Shown here piece after piece: positions 7,836 to 15,757 of a stretch of 37,764 nucleotides of DNA. The DNA comes from Phycisphaerae bacterium. GTDB lineage: Bacteria > Planctomycetota > Phycisphaerae > Tepidisphaerales > Tepidisphaeraceae. The stretch is from NCBI GenBank assembly GCA_014379105.1, contig JACMML010000342.1, positions 1 to 37,764 on the forward strand. Direction: 5' to 3'. The notes under the pieces are model-generated. The model was not told the origin of the DNA. It ran no database searches and saw nothing but the letters and a program-made list of their open reading frames with translations. Each line of letters begins with the position of its first letter. Within the stretch, counting starts at the first letter, position 1. The position numbers and the translations under genes were made by a program.

Positions 7836-8630
7836 TTAATCGTCGCCAAAAGTGGCGTCAGACTTCTGCAGGAAGGTGAAGAAGCACATTTTCTCGACCC
7901 CGTCGACGACGCCGCGCAGCGCGAACAGCTTATAGAACCACGCCAGATCCTGCACCGTCGGCCCGTCCGGCGGTGCCGAGGCCGGCCCCACGAGTTCCTC
8001 AGGTGACACGCCCATGACATCCTCGGCCAGGAACGCGATGTTGATCTCGTCGGCGGTCATCGTCGATAGCACAAAAACGCCGTGTTTGCGGATCACATCC
8101 CGCAAATACCGATCGGCCATCCGCACCTCGATCTTTTCGAGCGCTTCGATGTACGCGATCGTTCGAGCGTCCTGCTTCCATTCGTTGGCCTGGCGCTCAT
8201 CGGCACGGAATGCGCCGAGCGTGGCCTCGAAATGGGCCTGGATCCGCTCATAAAACGCCTCGACTTCATCGCCTTCCAGCCACCTAATCATCATCACTTC
8301 GCCCGGCCGAGCGTGGACGTGATAATCGTTGGTCGAAAATTCCGTCACCTCGGGCATGTTCAACAGTGCGATCGCCTCCACAGCCGACGCCGGCGGGAGA
8401 ATCGGGCTATCCGGCGACTTTGATTTTTCCAGCCGTGCGATTTTCTGCTGAACATCCCGGGCCGTATCGCGCGGCAACCCCGGAAGAATACGGGCGTCGA
8501 ATTTTCTGGTCCCCTCAAAGACCGCGGCGATCTCGGCATACATCCGAAACTCGCTCGATTTTTCCTCGGCCCGGTCGTGCGGGTCCATCGGCGATTCCAC
8601 CGGCTCTTCATTGTTTGGTTCGTCAAACAT
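7836..8630 (-). CDS. Uncharacterised acidic protein
   Basis: A 264-residue soluble protein without signal peptide or membrane segment, matching no family I recognise. The first 25 residues are acidic and proline-rich. The rest is a mixture of helical and charged segments, including P-R-D-T-A-R-D-V-Q-Q-K-I-A-R-L-E-K near residues 54-70 and an aromatic C-terminus with W-F-Y-K-L-F and C-F-F-T-F-L. Codon use is GC-rich with strong third-position bias, like its neighbours, which supports a real gene. The ATG at 8630 is the first start; it is divergent from hom with 109 bases between the two starts. It may be a lineage-specific planctomycete protein. No function is proposed. Confidence 0.6.
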   Translation of the reverse strand: MFDEPNNEEPVESPMDPHDRAEEKSSEFRMYAEIAAVFEGTRKFDARILPGLPRDTARDVQQKIARLEKSKSPDSPILPPASAVEAIALLNMPEVTEFSTNDYHVHARPGEVMMIRWLEGDEVEAFYERIQAHFEATLGAFRADERQANEWKQDARTIAYIEALEKIEVRMADRYLRDVIRKHGVFVLSTMTADEINIAFLAEDVMGVSPEELVGPASAPPDGPTVQDLAWFYKLFALRGVVDGVEKMCFFTFLQKSDATFGDD

Positions 8631-8680
8631 GCCTGGGAAGGATAATCGAAGACTCGAATAATCGCCCGCCTTTGAACGGC

Positions 8681-8708
8681 TTGCATAACCCCGCCGCGGG
8701 GTTAGATT
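8681..8708 (+). promoter_or_regulatory. Candidate hom promoter with a palindrome in its spacer
   Basis: TTGCAT (8681-8686) and TAGATT (8703-8708) are separated by 16 bases. The spacer is occupied by a hairpin-forming palindrome: eight pairs from TAACCCCG at 8686-8693 against CGGGGTTA at 8697-8704, with a 3-base loop. Transcription would begin near 8716, about 24 bases before the hom ATG. The palindrome could be an operator; that part is inference. Confidence 0.4.
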
Positions 8709-8739
8709 TCCCTCTGTTCTGCGGCAGCGATTGGGAGAT

Positions 8740-10056
8740 ATGGAAACTCACGTCGGGATCGTTCTTCTGGGCTGCGGCGTTGTCGGCCGAGGCGTGCTTT
8801 CAATCCTGGATCAAGAGCGCGATCTGCTCAAGCAGCGGACTGGCATTCACTTTGACGTGCGCCACGTAGTCTGCCGCGACGTATCAAAGCACGCCGATAT
8901 CGCAGGCGTCTATCAACTGACAACTAACGCCGAAGCCGCCGTGACCGACCCGGGCGTGCAGATCGTCGTCGAACTCATGGGCGGGCTCGAGCCGGCGGGC
9001 GGACTCATCGCCAGGGCACTGAAGGCTGGAAAACACGTCGTCACCGCCAACAAGGCGCTTTTGGCGGTGCGGAGCGCCGAACTATTTAAGCTCGCTAAAA
9101 ATCACCACGTCTCCATCGGCTTCGAGGCCAGTTGCGGCGGCGGCATTCCGATCATCGACGCACTGACGCGCGGGCTTCTGGCCAATCGCATCGACGCGCT
9201 GCTCGGGATCATCAACGGCACGTGCAATTTCATTCTTTCACAGATGTCGCAACACGGCTGGGGATACGAGCAGGCGTTGAAGGAGGCGCAAAAACTCGGC
9301 TTCGCCGAGGCCGACCCGACGATGGACGTCAACGGCCGCGATACCGCGCAGAAGCTGGCAATCCTCGCGTCATTGGCATTTAACGTGGCGGTCGGTGAGC
9401 AGGATATCGCCGTCAGTGGCATCGACACGCTACAGGCGGATGACATCCGCTACGCGGCCGAGCTGGGCTATGCGATCAAGCTGCTGGCGATCGCGGAGCG
9501 CGTCGGCGAATCACTTGCATTGCGCGTCCACCCCACGCTTGTCCACAATGAAGACCTGCTGGCGGATGTCAGCGGCAGCTTCAACGCGATCAGTGTTTTC
9601 GGCCACGCGATCGGCCACCAGTTCTTCTACGGCCGCGGCGCCGGGCAGATGCCCACCGCCAGCGCGGTCGTCGCCGACCTGCTCGGAATCGCGATGGGCG
9701 TCATCCCCCACGCCTTTGAAAGGCTCAACGTCCACACCGATCTTCCTCCGGTCAAGGTGCTGCCGCCGGACCAGCTCGAATCCCGCTATTACCTGCGCGT
9801 CACCACCAGGGACCAGCCCGGCGCCTTCGCCGGCATCACCAGCGCCCTGGGCCGACACGGGATCAGCCTCAAGAGCGTCCACCAGAACGAGACTGACACC
9901 GGCGACAACCCCGTGCCCGTCGTCGTCACCACCCACCGCGCCAAACAAGGCGCAATGACCGCCGCCATCCGCGAGATCGACGCCTTGCCGTCTATTCAGT
10001 CGCCAACGATCTGCATCAGGATCATCGATCAACCGACGGAGTTCGGGCAAGTTTAA
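8740..10056 (+). CDS. hom: Homoserine dehydrogenase with C-terminal ACT domain
   Basis: A 438-residue enzyme reducing aspartate semialdehyde to homoserine, the branch to threonine and methionine, in the cytoplasm. The N-terminal NAD(P) site is LLGCGVVGRGV at 9-19. ELMGG at 78-82, the catalytic-domain lysine at about 105 (TANKALL), GIINGTCNFIL, and EADPTMDVNGRD define the family. The last ~85 residues (from YYLRVTTRDQPGAFAGI) are an ACT domain, the usual site of feedback control by threonine. ATG at 8740 gives the family N-terminus, although its GGGAG is only 2 bases upstream; an in-frame TTG at 8731 adds three residues. The next gene in the same direction that belongs to the pathway is the homoserine-kinase-like gene at 12442, now separated by the ParA island. 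Confidence 0.95.
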   Translation: METHVGIVLLGCGVVGRGVLSILDQERDLLKQRTGIHFDVRHVVCRDVSKHADIAGVYQLTTNAEAAVTDPGVQIVVELMGGLEPAGGLIARALKAGKHVVTANKALLAVRSAELFKLAKNHHVSIGFEASCGGGIPIIDALTRGLLANRIDALLGIINGTCNFILSQMSQHGWGYEQALKEAQKLGFAEADPTMDVNGRDTAQKLAILASLAFNVAVGEQDIAVSGIDTLQADDIRYAAELGYAIKLLAIAERVGESLALRVHPTLVHNEDLLADVSGSFNAISVFGHAIGHQFFYGRGAGQMPTASAVVADLLGIAMGVIPHAFERLNVHTDLPPVKVLPPDQLESRYYLRVTTRDQPGAFAGITSALGRHGISLKSVHQNETDTGDNPVPVVVTTHRAKQGAMTAAIREIDALPSIQSPTICIRIIDQPTEFGQV

Positions 10057-10227
10057 TGATCAGAGCCGGATCAATTGGTTCGCCTCCACCACGCCTTGCG
10101 CCTCGCGATAACCGAGAAGAATCACGTTCACGTTCACGTTCACGCTGAAGCGTTTAGGATCTCGAGCAATATACTTCCTCATATGTCGAATGTTGGTATG
10201 ATTTCCATTTAGGATAAGGAGTCGAAC
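10057..10227. other. Spacer at the left edge of the ParA island, with a CACGTT tandem repeat
   Basis: The hexamer CACGTT occurs three times in tandem at 10123-10140, followed by CACG. On the minus strand, 10060 to about 10170 reads as a GC-biased coding-like frame ending in an S-V-N-V-N-V-N-V stretch, L-L-G-Y-R-E-A-Q and a TGA; this may be the 3' remnant of a broken gene, but I cannot name it with confidence. From about 10150 the sequence becomes AT-rich. TATGAT at 10197-10202 is a possible -10 box for the ParA gene and AAGGAG at 10216-10221 is its ribosome binding site. Confidence 0.45.
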
Positions 10228-11115
10228 ATGGCTATCGTAGTTGGCTTCATCAGTGAAAAAGGTGGGGTTGGTAAGACGACCGCATGCTATCATATTGCGG
10301 TCGGGCTGAACTGGCATCATGGCAAACGCGTGCTCGTGGTCGATGCTGACTATCAAAGAGGAGGAATCACTGGCCGATTTCTTCCGGACCTTCTTGAACA
10401 TTTTCGTACTGGCCGGCTTCCTCACACAACCCTATGGGACAAGTTTCAAGAACTATACACCGGCCAGCAGATAACTCCTGCCATTGACATTCTTTCCACA
10501 CAGGAAGGCCCAAAACTTATCCCCGCTGATCCAAGGCTATCGCAGGTTACGGTCGAGAAGATGCCAGCAACAAACAATATTAGGCAAAACAGCATGTCGC
10601 TGTGGCGACACTTATCACTCTTGCGATCAGTTCTTGAGCCGCATTTAGACAATTTTGATTATATCTTGATCGACTCACACCCTGAGATATCAGAGGTCTT
10701 GCGGGCCGTAATATATGCGAGCGATCATTGTGTTTCTCCAGTGAAGCTTGATCTACAATCCACCATTGGTGTTGCTTCGGCAATAGAGGCAATGAATGAC
10801 GTCAATGCTGATGTGGAAATGATGATCCATGCCATAAGTAATCTGCCAGTTCATCAGCCGACACGATTTTCTGGCGCAATGGGAATGATGGCTAGGGAAT
10901 GGGGCGGCATTCTAAAACGCACCGAGCGGACAGAGTACCATCGACTCCGACGCGCGGGAACGATTTTTGACTCTTATGTCACAGAAGGCGATGGATTGCG
11001 TCAAGCTGCCGCCGAAAGAATGCCCGTGTATAATGTGAAAGGCGCAAACGCCGAACGCCAAGCAACTCAGTTTCGTGAGATGACAACGGAGTTCATGACA
11101 CGATGTCAAGCATAG
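10228..11115 (+). CDS. ParA/Soj-family P-loop ATPase
   Basis: A 295-residue ATPase of the ParA/MinD group, which use ATP-driven dimerisation and DNA or membrane binding to position plasmids, chromosomes or other cargo. The deviant Walker A is KGGVGKTT at about 11-18, the A' motif is VVDADYQ at about 37-43, and the Walker B-like segment is YILIDSHPE. The full fold length is present, so it seems intact. A strong AAGGAG precedes the ATG. It overlaps the next gene by 13 bases, implying a two-gene operon. Hand counts of single 60-base lines give about 45% GC here against 77% inside hom, so it is probably acquired. No replication gene or integrase is nearby, so plasmid origin is not shown. A defence or partition role is possible; neither is demonstrated. 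Confidence 0.88.
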   Translation: MAIVVGFISEKGGVGKTTACYHIAVGLNWHHGKRVLVVDADYQRGGITGRFLPDLLEHFRTGRLPHTTLWDKFQELYTGQQITPAIDILSTQEGPKLIPADPRLSQVTVEKMPATNNIRQNSMSLWRHLSLLRSVLEPHLDNFDYILIDSHPEISEVLRAVIYASDHCVSPVKLDLQSTIGVASAIEAMNDVNADVEMMIHAISNLPVHQPTRFSGAMGMMAREWGGILKRTERTEYHRLRRAGTIFDSYVTEGDGLRQAAAERMPVYNVKGANAERQATQFREMTTEFMTRCQA

Positions 11116-11564
11116 AACAAAACAATGTCGATGTTAGACAGTTGGTTCGCTTTCTAGGAATTGAAGGTGCACGCGCGGGACTTACACAAAGTAAGCGATT
11201 GACTGTGGACATGCTCCGCAAATTAGCTGAGCCGCTCAAACTTAATTTACCCGAGAAAGCAACGCGCCAAGTATTGATCGACGAAATGGTAAAGATTGCA
11301 TCTCGAAGGATTGACAAGCCAATCCATGAGCTATTTGCCATGGGCGAAAACTCGTTATTAGAATACTTCGAGCAAGTCGAAGCAGAGCCAGCGGAGATTC
11401 TGGACATTCTAAAAGAACTTAACGTGTCGCCGCGGAGAGAGGGTCGCAAGACTCTTTTTGAATTTGCAGCAAGAGAGCTAAGTGAAACTGGCCGCTTTAT
11501 ACGAATTGCGGGTAAATCAGAACCCTCTAAGTCAAACTCGGGAAACGCAACGTATCGCCCTTAA
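11103..11564 (+). CDS. Small SAP/HeH-like partner of the ParA ATPase
   Basis: A 153-residue helical protein with no family I can name. Residues 33-64 (L-T-V-D-M-L-R-K-L-A-E-P-L ... R-Q-V-L-I-D-E-M-V) look like a SAP/Rho-N type helix-extension-helix, a nucleic-acid-binding fold; this rests on the pattern of hydrophobic residues only. The C-terminal third is basic (SPRREGRKTLFEF) and then Ser/Asn-rich. It overlaps the ParA stop by 13 bases and shares its low GC (about 40% in one counted line), so the two moved together. By analogy with ParA partners, it may bind DNA and stimulate the ATPase. It is shorter than a ParB and lacks the ParB arginine-rich box. The ATG at 11103 has a distant GGAG upstream. 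Confidence 0.7.
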   Translation: MSSIEQNNVDVRQLVRFLGIEGARAGLTQSKRLTVDMLRKLAEPLKLNLPEKATRQVLIDEMVKIASRRIDKPIHELFAMGENSLLEYFEQVEAEPAEILDILKELNVSPRREGRKTLFEFAARELSETGRFIRIAGKSEPSKSNSGNATYRP

Positions 11565-12441
11565 GTCTGTCGCTTTTTCTATCCGCATCCTCCAAACATG
11601 ACGCTATGCAGCGAATGTCGCGCCTCCTAATTGGCTGCGTATCTACCTTATAGCCTGCGCAGTTACGTCGCACAAGCCGAACGGTACCGACGCGCTTCTT
11701 CTCTCACAACCACCGTGTCGTCCTATCAGGCGAATCAAAGCGGACCTAGCTCTTTTAGGTGAACTGTCCGTAGATTCCTCAAATTCTCCGTGCTGAAAGG
11801 GCATGAATTAGTCCGTCAATACCGGCAACTCAGATCGGCTTGCGACAGGGGCCCTTCCCTTTAAGTCTCTTGTGGGCCGAGCGATGGATGCCGTACATGC
11901 ACCATGGCCGGTCAACAATCGGGGAAACGTTCGCAACGAAACTGGGTGCGTGAGCGCCTGCGCAGCGCCGCCACAACCGAAATAGAAAACGTCTACTCAT
12001 TTTTTGCGGTGTTCGAGGAACGTGCGCGCGTTTTTGCGCGCGCTGGCGCAGCGCGGCGGGTGTTTATGGAGGGGACGAAATGCGCGCCGGCTTCCTAGCG
12101 AAGTAACCGCGTTGATTACCTCGCCGAATGTCCATTGGAGAAAGGAAGACATCATGACCCGATCCGAAAAAACGAACCCAAACTCCCGGTCCGACACGCG
12201 CGAAACAAGCGAGGATGATTGCGCGTTAAGCAAGGCGGTCTGCGTGTACTTGGCGCGCGTTGGTTTTCCGGCCAAACAATGGCCGGGCATGAAGTTGCGC
12301 CCAAACGTGAAAATGAAAAGTGACGAAACGAGAAATCGCTGCTTTTTGGAAATGAATTTGCTCGGCGATGGTCGCCATGTATTTGCGGCGGCGATCGATT
12401 ATTCTGACGTGGAGTCGAAGCTGTTGGTTCGCAGGACACGG
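11565..12441. other. Island right flank without an assignable gene; possible in-frame extension of the downstream gene
   Basis: About 880 bases. From 11565 to about 11900 all frames are broken and no RNA gene or terminator is evident; it may be decayed mobile DNA. At 12024-12043 a 7-base-pair GCGCGCG stem encloses a six-base, T-rich loop. From 12004 the frame of the downstream gene is already open. An ATG at 12154 has a good ribosome binding site (AAAGGAAG, 5-base spacing) and reads 96 codons straight into the phosphoglycerate-mutase-like protein. These residues resemble no family and are absent from it. This stretch may be a chimeric N-terminus made by the insertion, or non-coding leader. 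Confidence 0.5.
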
Positions 12442-13638
12442 ATGCCCGATATGAAATACGCGATTCTCATCCCCGACGGAGCGGCGGACGATCCGCTTCC
12501 GGAACTGGACAACCGCACGCCGCTGGAAGCGGCGAATACGCCCAATATGGACGAGGTGGCGCGCCTGGGCGTGCTCGGCACGGCGCGGACCGTGCCCGAC
12601 GGCTTTGAGAGCGGCTCGGACGTGGCGACGATGTCGCTGCTCGGATACGACCCCGCGAAATACCATACCGGCCGCGCTCCGCTGGAGGCGGCGGCGCAGA
12701 AGATACCGCTGGCACCCACGGATTGGGTCTTCCGCTGCAATCTCGTGACCGTCATCGACGGCATCATGAAAGACCACTCGGCTGGCGGAATCAGCGACGC
12801 CGATGCGCGGACGATGATTCATGACCTGGAACGGGCGGTGCAGGTGCCGGGGCTGGAGTTTCATACCGGCGTGTCGTACCGGAATCTGCTGGTCTATCGG
12901 GGCTCAGAAAACTTCGAACTCGCGACGCGGCCGCCGCACGAAATCCTCGACGAGATGGTGAGCCGGCACCTGCCTAAGGGCATCGGTTCTGACATGCTTC
13001 AGAGCATCATGCAGCATTCGCAGCGCGTTTTCGCCGGGCATGACGTCAACCGCGTCCGCACCGCGACCGGGCACAATCCCGCCACGCAGGTGTGGCTATG
13101 GGGACAGGGGCATCCGCCGGCGATACCAAAATTCGCGGACCGGTTTGGAGTGAATCATGGGGCCATGATCACCGGCGTCGATCTCTTGCGCGGGCTTGCG
13201 GTATTGCTGGGATGGGATGTGGTGGAGGTGCCCGGCATGACCAGCTTCCACGACACCGATTACGCCGGGCAAGGCCGTGCGACGTGCGCGGCGCTGGACC
13301 GATTTGATATCGTCGTCTCCCACATCGAGTCGCCGGACGAAGCATCGCACCAGGCAGATTGGAAGACCAAGGTGGCGGCGATCGAGGCGATTGATGAGCA
13401 TGTCGTCGGGCCGGTGCTGGATAAGCTTCGGTCCGGGGACCAGTGGCGGCTGCTGGTGTTGCCCGATCATCCCACCAACATCGCCACCCGCCGCCACGGC
13501 TACGCACCGACGCTCTTTGCAATGTGCGGCATAGGGCTGGCTCCCGGAGGCAGCACGGCCTATAGCGAAGCTCAGGCGGTGCGGGGACAAACCATTTCTG
13601 AAGGGCATGAGCTGATGGCGGCGTTTTTAGGAAAGTGA
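12442..13638 (+). CDS. Cofactor-independent phosphoglycerate mutase-like protein, proposed homoserine kinase
   Basis: A 398-residue member of the archaeal-type (ApgM) alkaline-phosphatase superfamily. Metal-site and family motifs are present: IPDGAADD at 10-17, SGSDVATMSLLGYDP near 57-71, DHSAGGISDADA, the W-L-W-G-Q-G-H-P-P segment, SPDEASHQAD and LPDHPTN. Bacterial members near homoserine dehydrogenase and aspartate kinase have been proposed to be alternative homoserine kinases (the TIGR02535 family), supplying the missing step of threonine synthesis. The neighbourhood fits: hom is the nearest pathway gene upstream, though an AT-rich island now separates them. ATG at 12442 has AGGA five bases upstream and gives the family start (next in-frame Met begins MKYAIL). 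An alternative start at 12154 would add 96 residues. The fold is certain; mutase versus kinase is inference from context. Confidence 0.85.
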   Translation: MPDMKYAILIPDGAADDPLPELDNRTPLEAANTPNMDEVARLGVLGTARTVPDGFESGSDVATMSLLGYDPAKYHTGRAPLEAAAQKIPLAPTDWVFRCNLVTVIDGIMKDHSAGGISDADARTMIHDLERAVQVPGLEFHTGVSYRNLLVYRGSENFELATRPPHEILDEMVSRHLPKGIGSDMLQSIMQHSQRVFAGHDVNRVRTATGHNPATQVWLWGQGHPPAIPKFADRFGVNHGAMITGVDLLRGLAVLLGWDVVEVPGMTSFHDTDYAGQGRATCAALDRFDIVVSHIESPDEASHQADWKTKVAAIEAIDEHVVGPVLDKLRSGDQWRLLVLPDHPTNIATRRHGYAPTLFAMCGIGLAPGGSTAYSEAQAVRGQTISEGHELMAAFLGK

Positions 13639-13693
13639 GCAGGAAACCCGCTTTGCCGACGCGCGGCTCCTATAGTCGGTGGACCAGTTGTTT

Positions 13694-13723
13694 TTGAGAA
13701 TCAGCGTACGATCACGGTATGAT
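13694..13723 (+). promoter_or_regulatory. Candidate promoter for the subtilase gene
   Basis: TTGAGA (13694-13699) and TATGAT (13718-13723) are 18 bases apart. Transcription would start near 13730, about 27 bases before the ATG at 13757. Confidence 0.45.
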
Positions 13724-13756
13724 GGTAGATCACGTGGCCGAAGCTGAGATCCCCTT

Positions 13757-15757
13757 ATGTTCTCTGTTCGAAGTGCAACCCAAAGATTAATTGAGCCGCT
13801 GGAAACCCGGCGGTTGATGGCGTTTGAGGAATGGGGAGAGGCCGAGCGGCTTATCCGATTTCCCGATGCGCTGGACACGTTCGCGCTCACCCCGCTCACC
13901 GGCGCGGGGCAGACGGTTGCGATCATCGACTCAGGCATCGACTACACGCACAGCTCGCTCGGCGGCGGTTTGGGACCCACGTTTAAAGTGATAGGCGGGC
14001 ATGATTTTGTCGACCACGATGATGATCCACTCGACACCTTCGGCCACGGCACGGAAGTCGCGGGAATCATCGCCGCCGATGAATATATCTCCGATGGGCT
14101 GAAGCATCGCGGCATAGCGCCCGGCGCTAAGTTGTTGGCACTGCGTGTTGACGGCAGCGGACAATCATCCGTGCCGGACGACCGGATCGCCGAAGCGCTA
14201 CAATGGTGCCTCGATCATCGCGTCGAGTTTGGAATCACCATCGTAAACATCTCCTACGGCACCGGGCATTTTGACGAATCGACGGTCAGCAGCATCTATG
14301 GCAATAAAATCCTGGAACTCAATGACGCCGGAGTCAGCATCATCGCGGCGGCCGGAAATGGAGGCGTTGACGACGGTCCGGGCATCGACACCCCCGCCGC
14401 CGACCCGCGTGTGATCAGCGTGGGATCGGTGGATGCATCGGACCGCATCAGCAACTTCAGTGAGCGCGGGCGCATATTGAGTCTGCTCGCGCCCGGCGAG
14501 TTTGTCGCGACGACTCTGCGCGGCGGAGGCTTTGGAAATGTGGATGGCACCAGCTTCGCCGCGCCGTTTGTCGCAGGGACAGTCGCCCTTCTGCGGACCC
14601 GCGATGACACGCTTCGACCGGCGGACGTGCAGTCCATCCTCGCCGCATCAGGAGCTACTAATTTCGACGGAGATAGCGAAGCCGCGCCCGCGACCCGGAT
14701 GACATTTCAACGACTTGATATCTTGGCCGCGCTGCAGTTAACCGAAGCGCGACAGCCGGCGACGCCGGGCGATCAACTACTCTTCGGACGCGGCGGCAAC
14801 AACAACAGCATCGCGATCGACCACTACGGCGTCACTCATCTGATCTACTACGATTCCATCGCCGAAACGCTGCGCTACAGCACGCGCTCGACCGCCGGCA
14901 TCTGGTCGCGGCTGGCAACGATCGATACCGATCGCCCGAAGCAGGGAACGTATGCGTCAGTCGCAGTCGACAAATCCGGACGGCCATCGGTCGCATACTT
15001 CGATGCCACGCACGGCGATTTGCGATACGCCAACTTCAACGGCATACGCTGGTCGACGCAACTGCTGGAAGCCAAGAACTCCACCGGCCTATACGCTTCG
15101 CTGGTCTTTGATCGCAACCAGCGTCCGGTGATCTCCTATTATCGCAAGACCACCGGCGATCTGAAGGTCGCGCGGCAGTTGGACAACGATCAGTGGCAAC
15201 TCACTTCAGTCGACACCGCCGGCGATGTCGGGCGCGATTGTTCGATTTCCATTGATGAACGTGGACGGATTGGCGTCGCCTACGCGGACTCAACGCGCGG
15301 CTACCTGAAGTACGCGCTTTACAACCCGCGCGCCAAGGCGTGGTCGCCGTCGATCGTGGATGACAAGCCGCGCGGTGTCGCGTTTATGTCCGCCGGTTTC
15401 GACAACGCCAATAATCCGATTGTCAGCTACTACGACACCGAGCCGGCAGACTTGAAGATCGCCCGATTTACTGGCCGGCGATGGCGCATCGATCGCGTTG
15501 CATCGCGCGGGGGGACCGGGCTCTATTCCACACCATTTGTTCGCGATGATGATTCTGTAGACCTTTTCTACTACGACAAGCGCGCCAACGGCGTGCGGCT
15601 GGCAAGAGGCGATGTCGGTGCGTGGCAAGTATCTGGCGTGCAAAATGGGGGCGGCCGATTCATGACCGTCGCCGCGGATACGTTCGCGGGAATCTACCGC
15701 TACACCTATTACGATACCGCCGCACGAACGGTGAAGATCGACGAGCGCGAGATCTAA
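13757..15757 (+). CDS. Secreted subtilisin-like protease with seven C-terminal propeller-like repeats
   Basis: A 666-residue S8 serine protease. Residues 12-21 (IEPLETRRLM) match the planctomycete LEPR-XLL-type N-terminal motif found on secreted proteins. The catalytic residues are Asp58 (VAIIDSGID), His97 (GHGTEVAGI) and Ser266 (GTSFAAPFVAG), with oxyanion Asn201 (AAAGN), so it should be active. It lacks an obvious inhibitory propeptide. From about 350 to 664 there are seven repeats of about 48 residues, at 351, 401, 448, 497, 546, 592 and 636, each with an I-x-x-D-x-x-G-x-P-x-V-x-Y-Y-D-x-x-x-x-D-L-K-x-A-R pattern. This suggests a seven-bladed beta-propeller, possibly for substrate or polysaccharide binding. 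It overlaps convergent nadB by 4 bases. Confidence 0.88.
   Translation: MFSVRSATQRLIEPLETRRLMAFEEWGEAERLIRFPDALDTFALTPLTGAGQTVAIIDSGIDYTHSSLGGGLGPTFKVIGGHDFVDHDDDPLDTFGHGTEVAGIIAADEYISDGLKHRGIAPGAKLLALRVDGSGQSSVPDDRIAEALQWCLDHRVEFGITIVNISYGTGHFDESTVSSIYGNKILELNDAGVSIIAAAGNGGVDDGPGIDTPAADPRVISVGSVDASDRISNFSERGRILSLLAPGEFVATTLRGGGFGNVDGTSFAAPFVAGTVALLRTRDDTLRPADVQSILAASGATNFDGDSEAAPATRMTFQRLDILAALQLTEARQPATPGDQLLFGRGGNNNSIAIDHYGVTHLIYYDSIAETLRYSTRSTAGIWSRLATIDTDRPKQGTYASVAVDKSGRPSVAYFDATHGDLRYANFNGIRWSTQLLEAKNSTGLYASLVFDRNQRPVISYYRKTTGDLKVARQLDNDQWQLTSVDTAGDVGRDCSISIDERGRIGVAYADSTRGYLKYALYNPRAKAWSPSIVDDKPRGVAFMSAGFDNANNPIVSYYDTEPADLKIARFTGRRWRIDRVASRGGTGLYSTPFVRDDDSVDLFYYDKRANGVRLARGDVGAWQVSGVQNGGGRFMTVAADTFAGIYRYTYYDTAARTVKIDEREI

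Noticed and set aside
11565-11900. A possible tRNA or small RNA in the island flank
   Set aside because: No T-loop GGTTCGAATCC-like segment, acceptor pairing or terminator could be found.
11904-12098. A 64-codon frame in the island flank
   Set aside because: Arginine-rich with no start signal or family resemblance; treated as non-coding.
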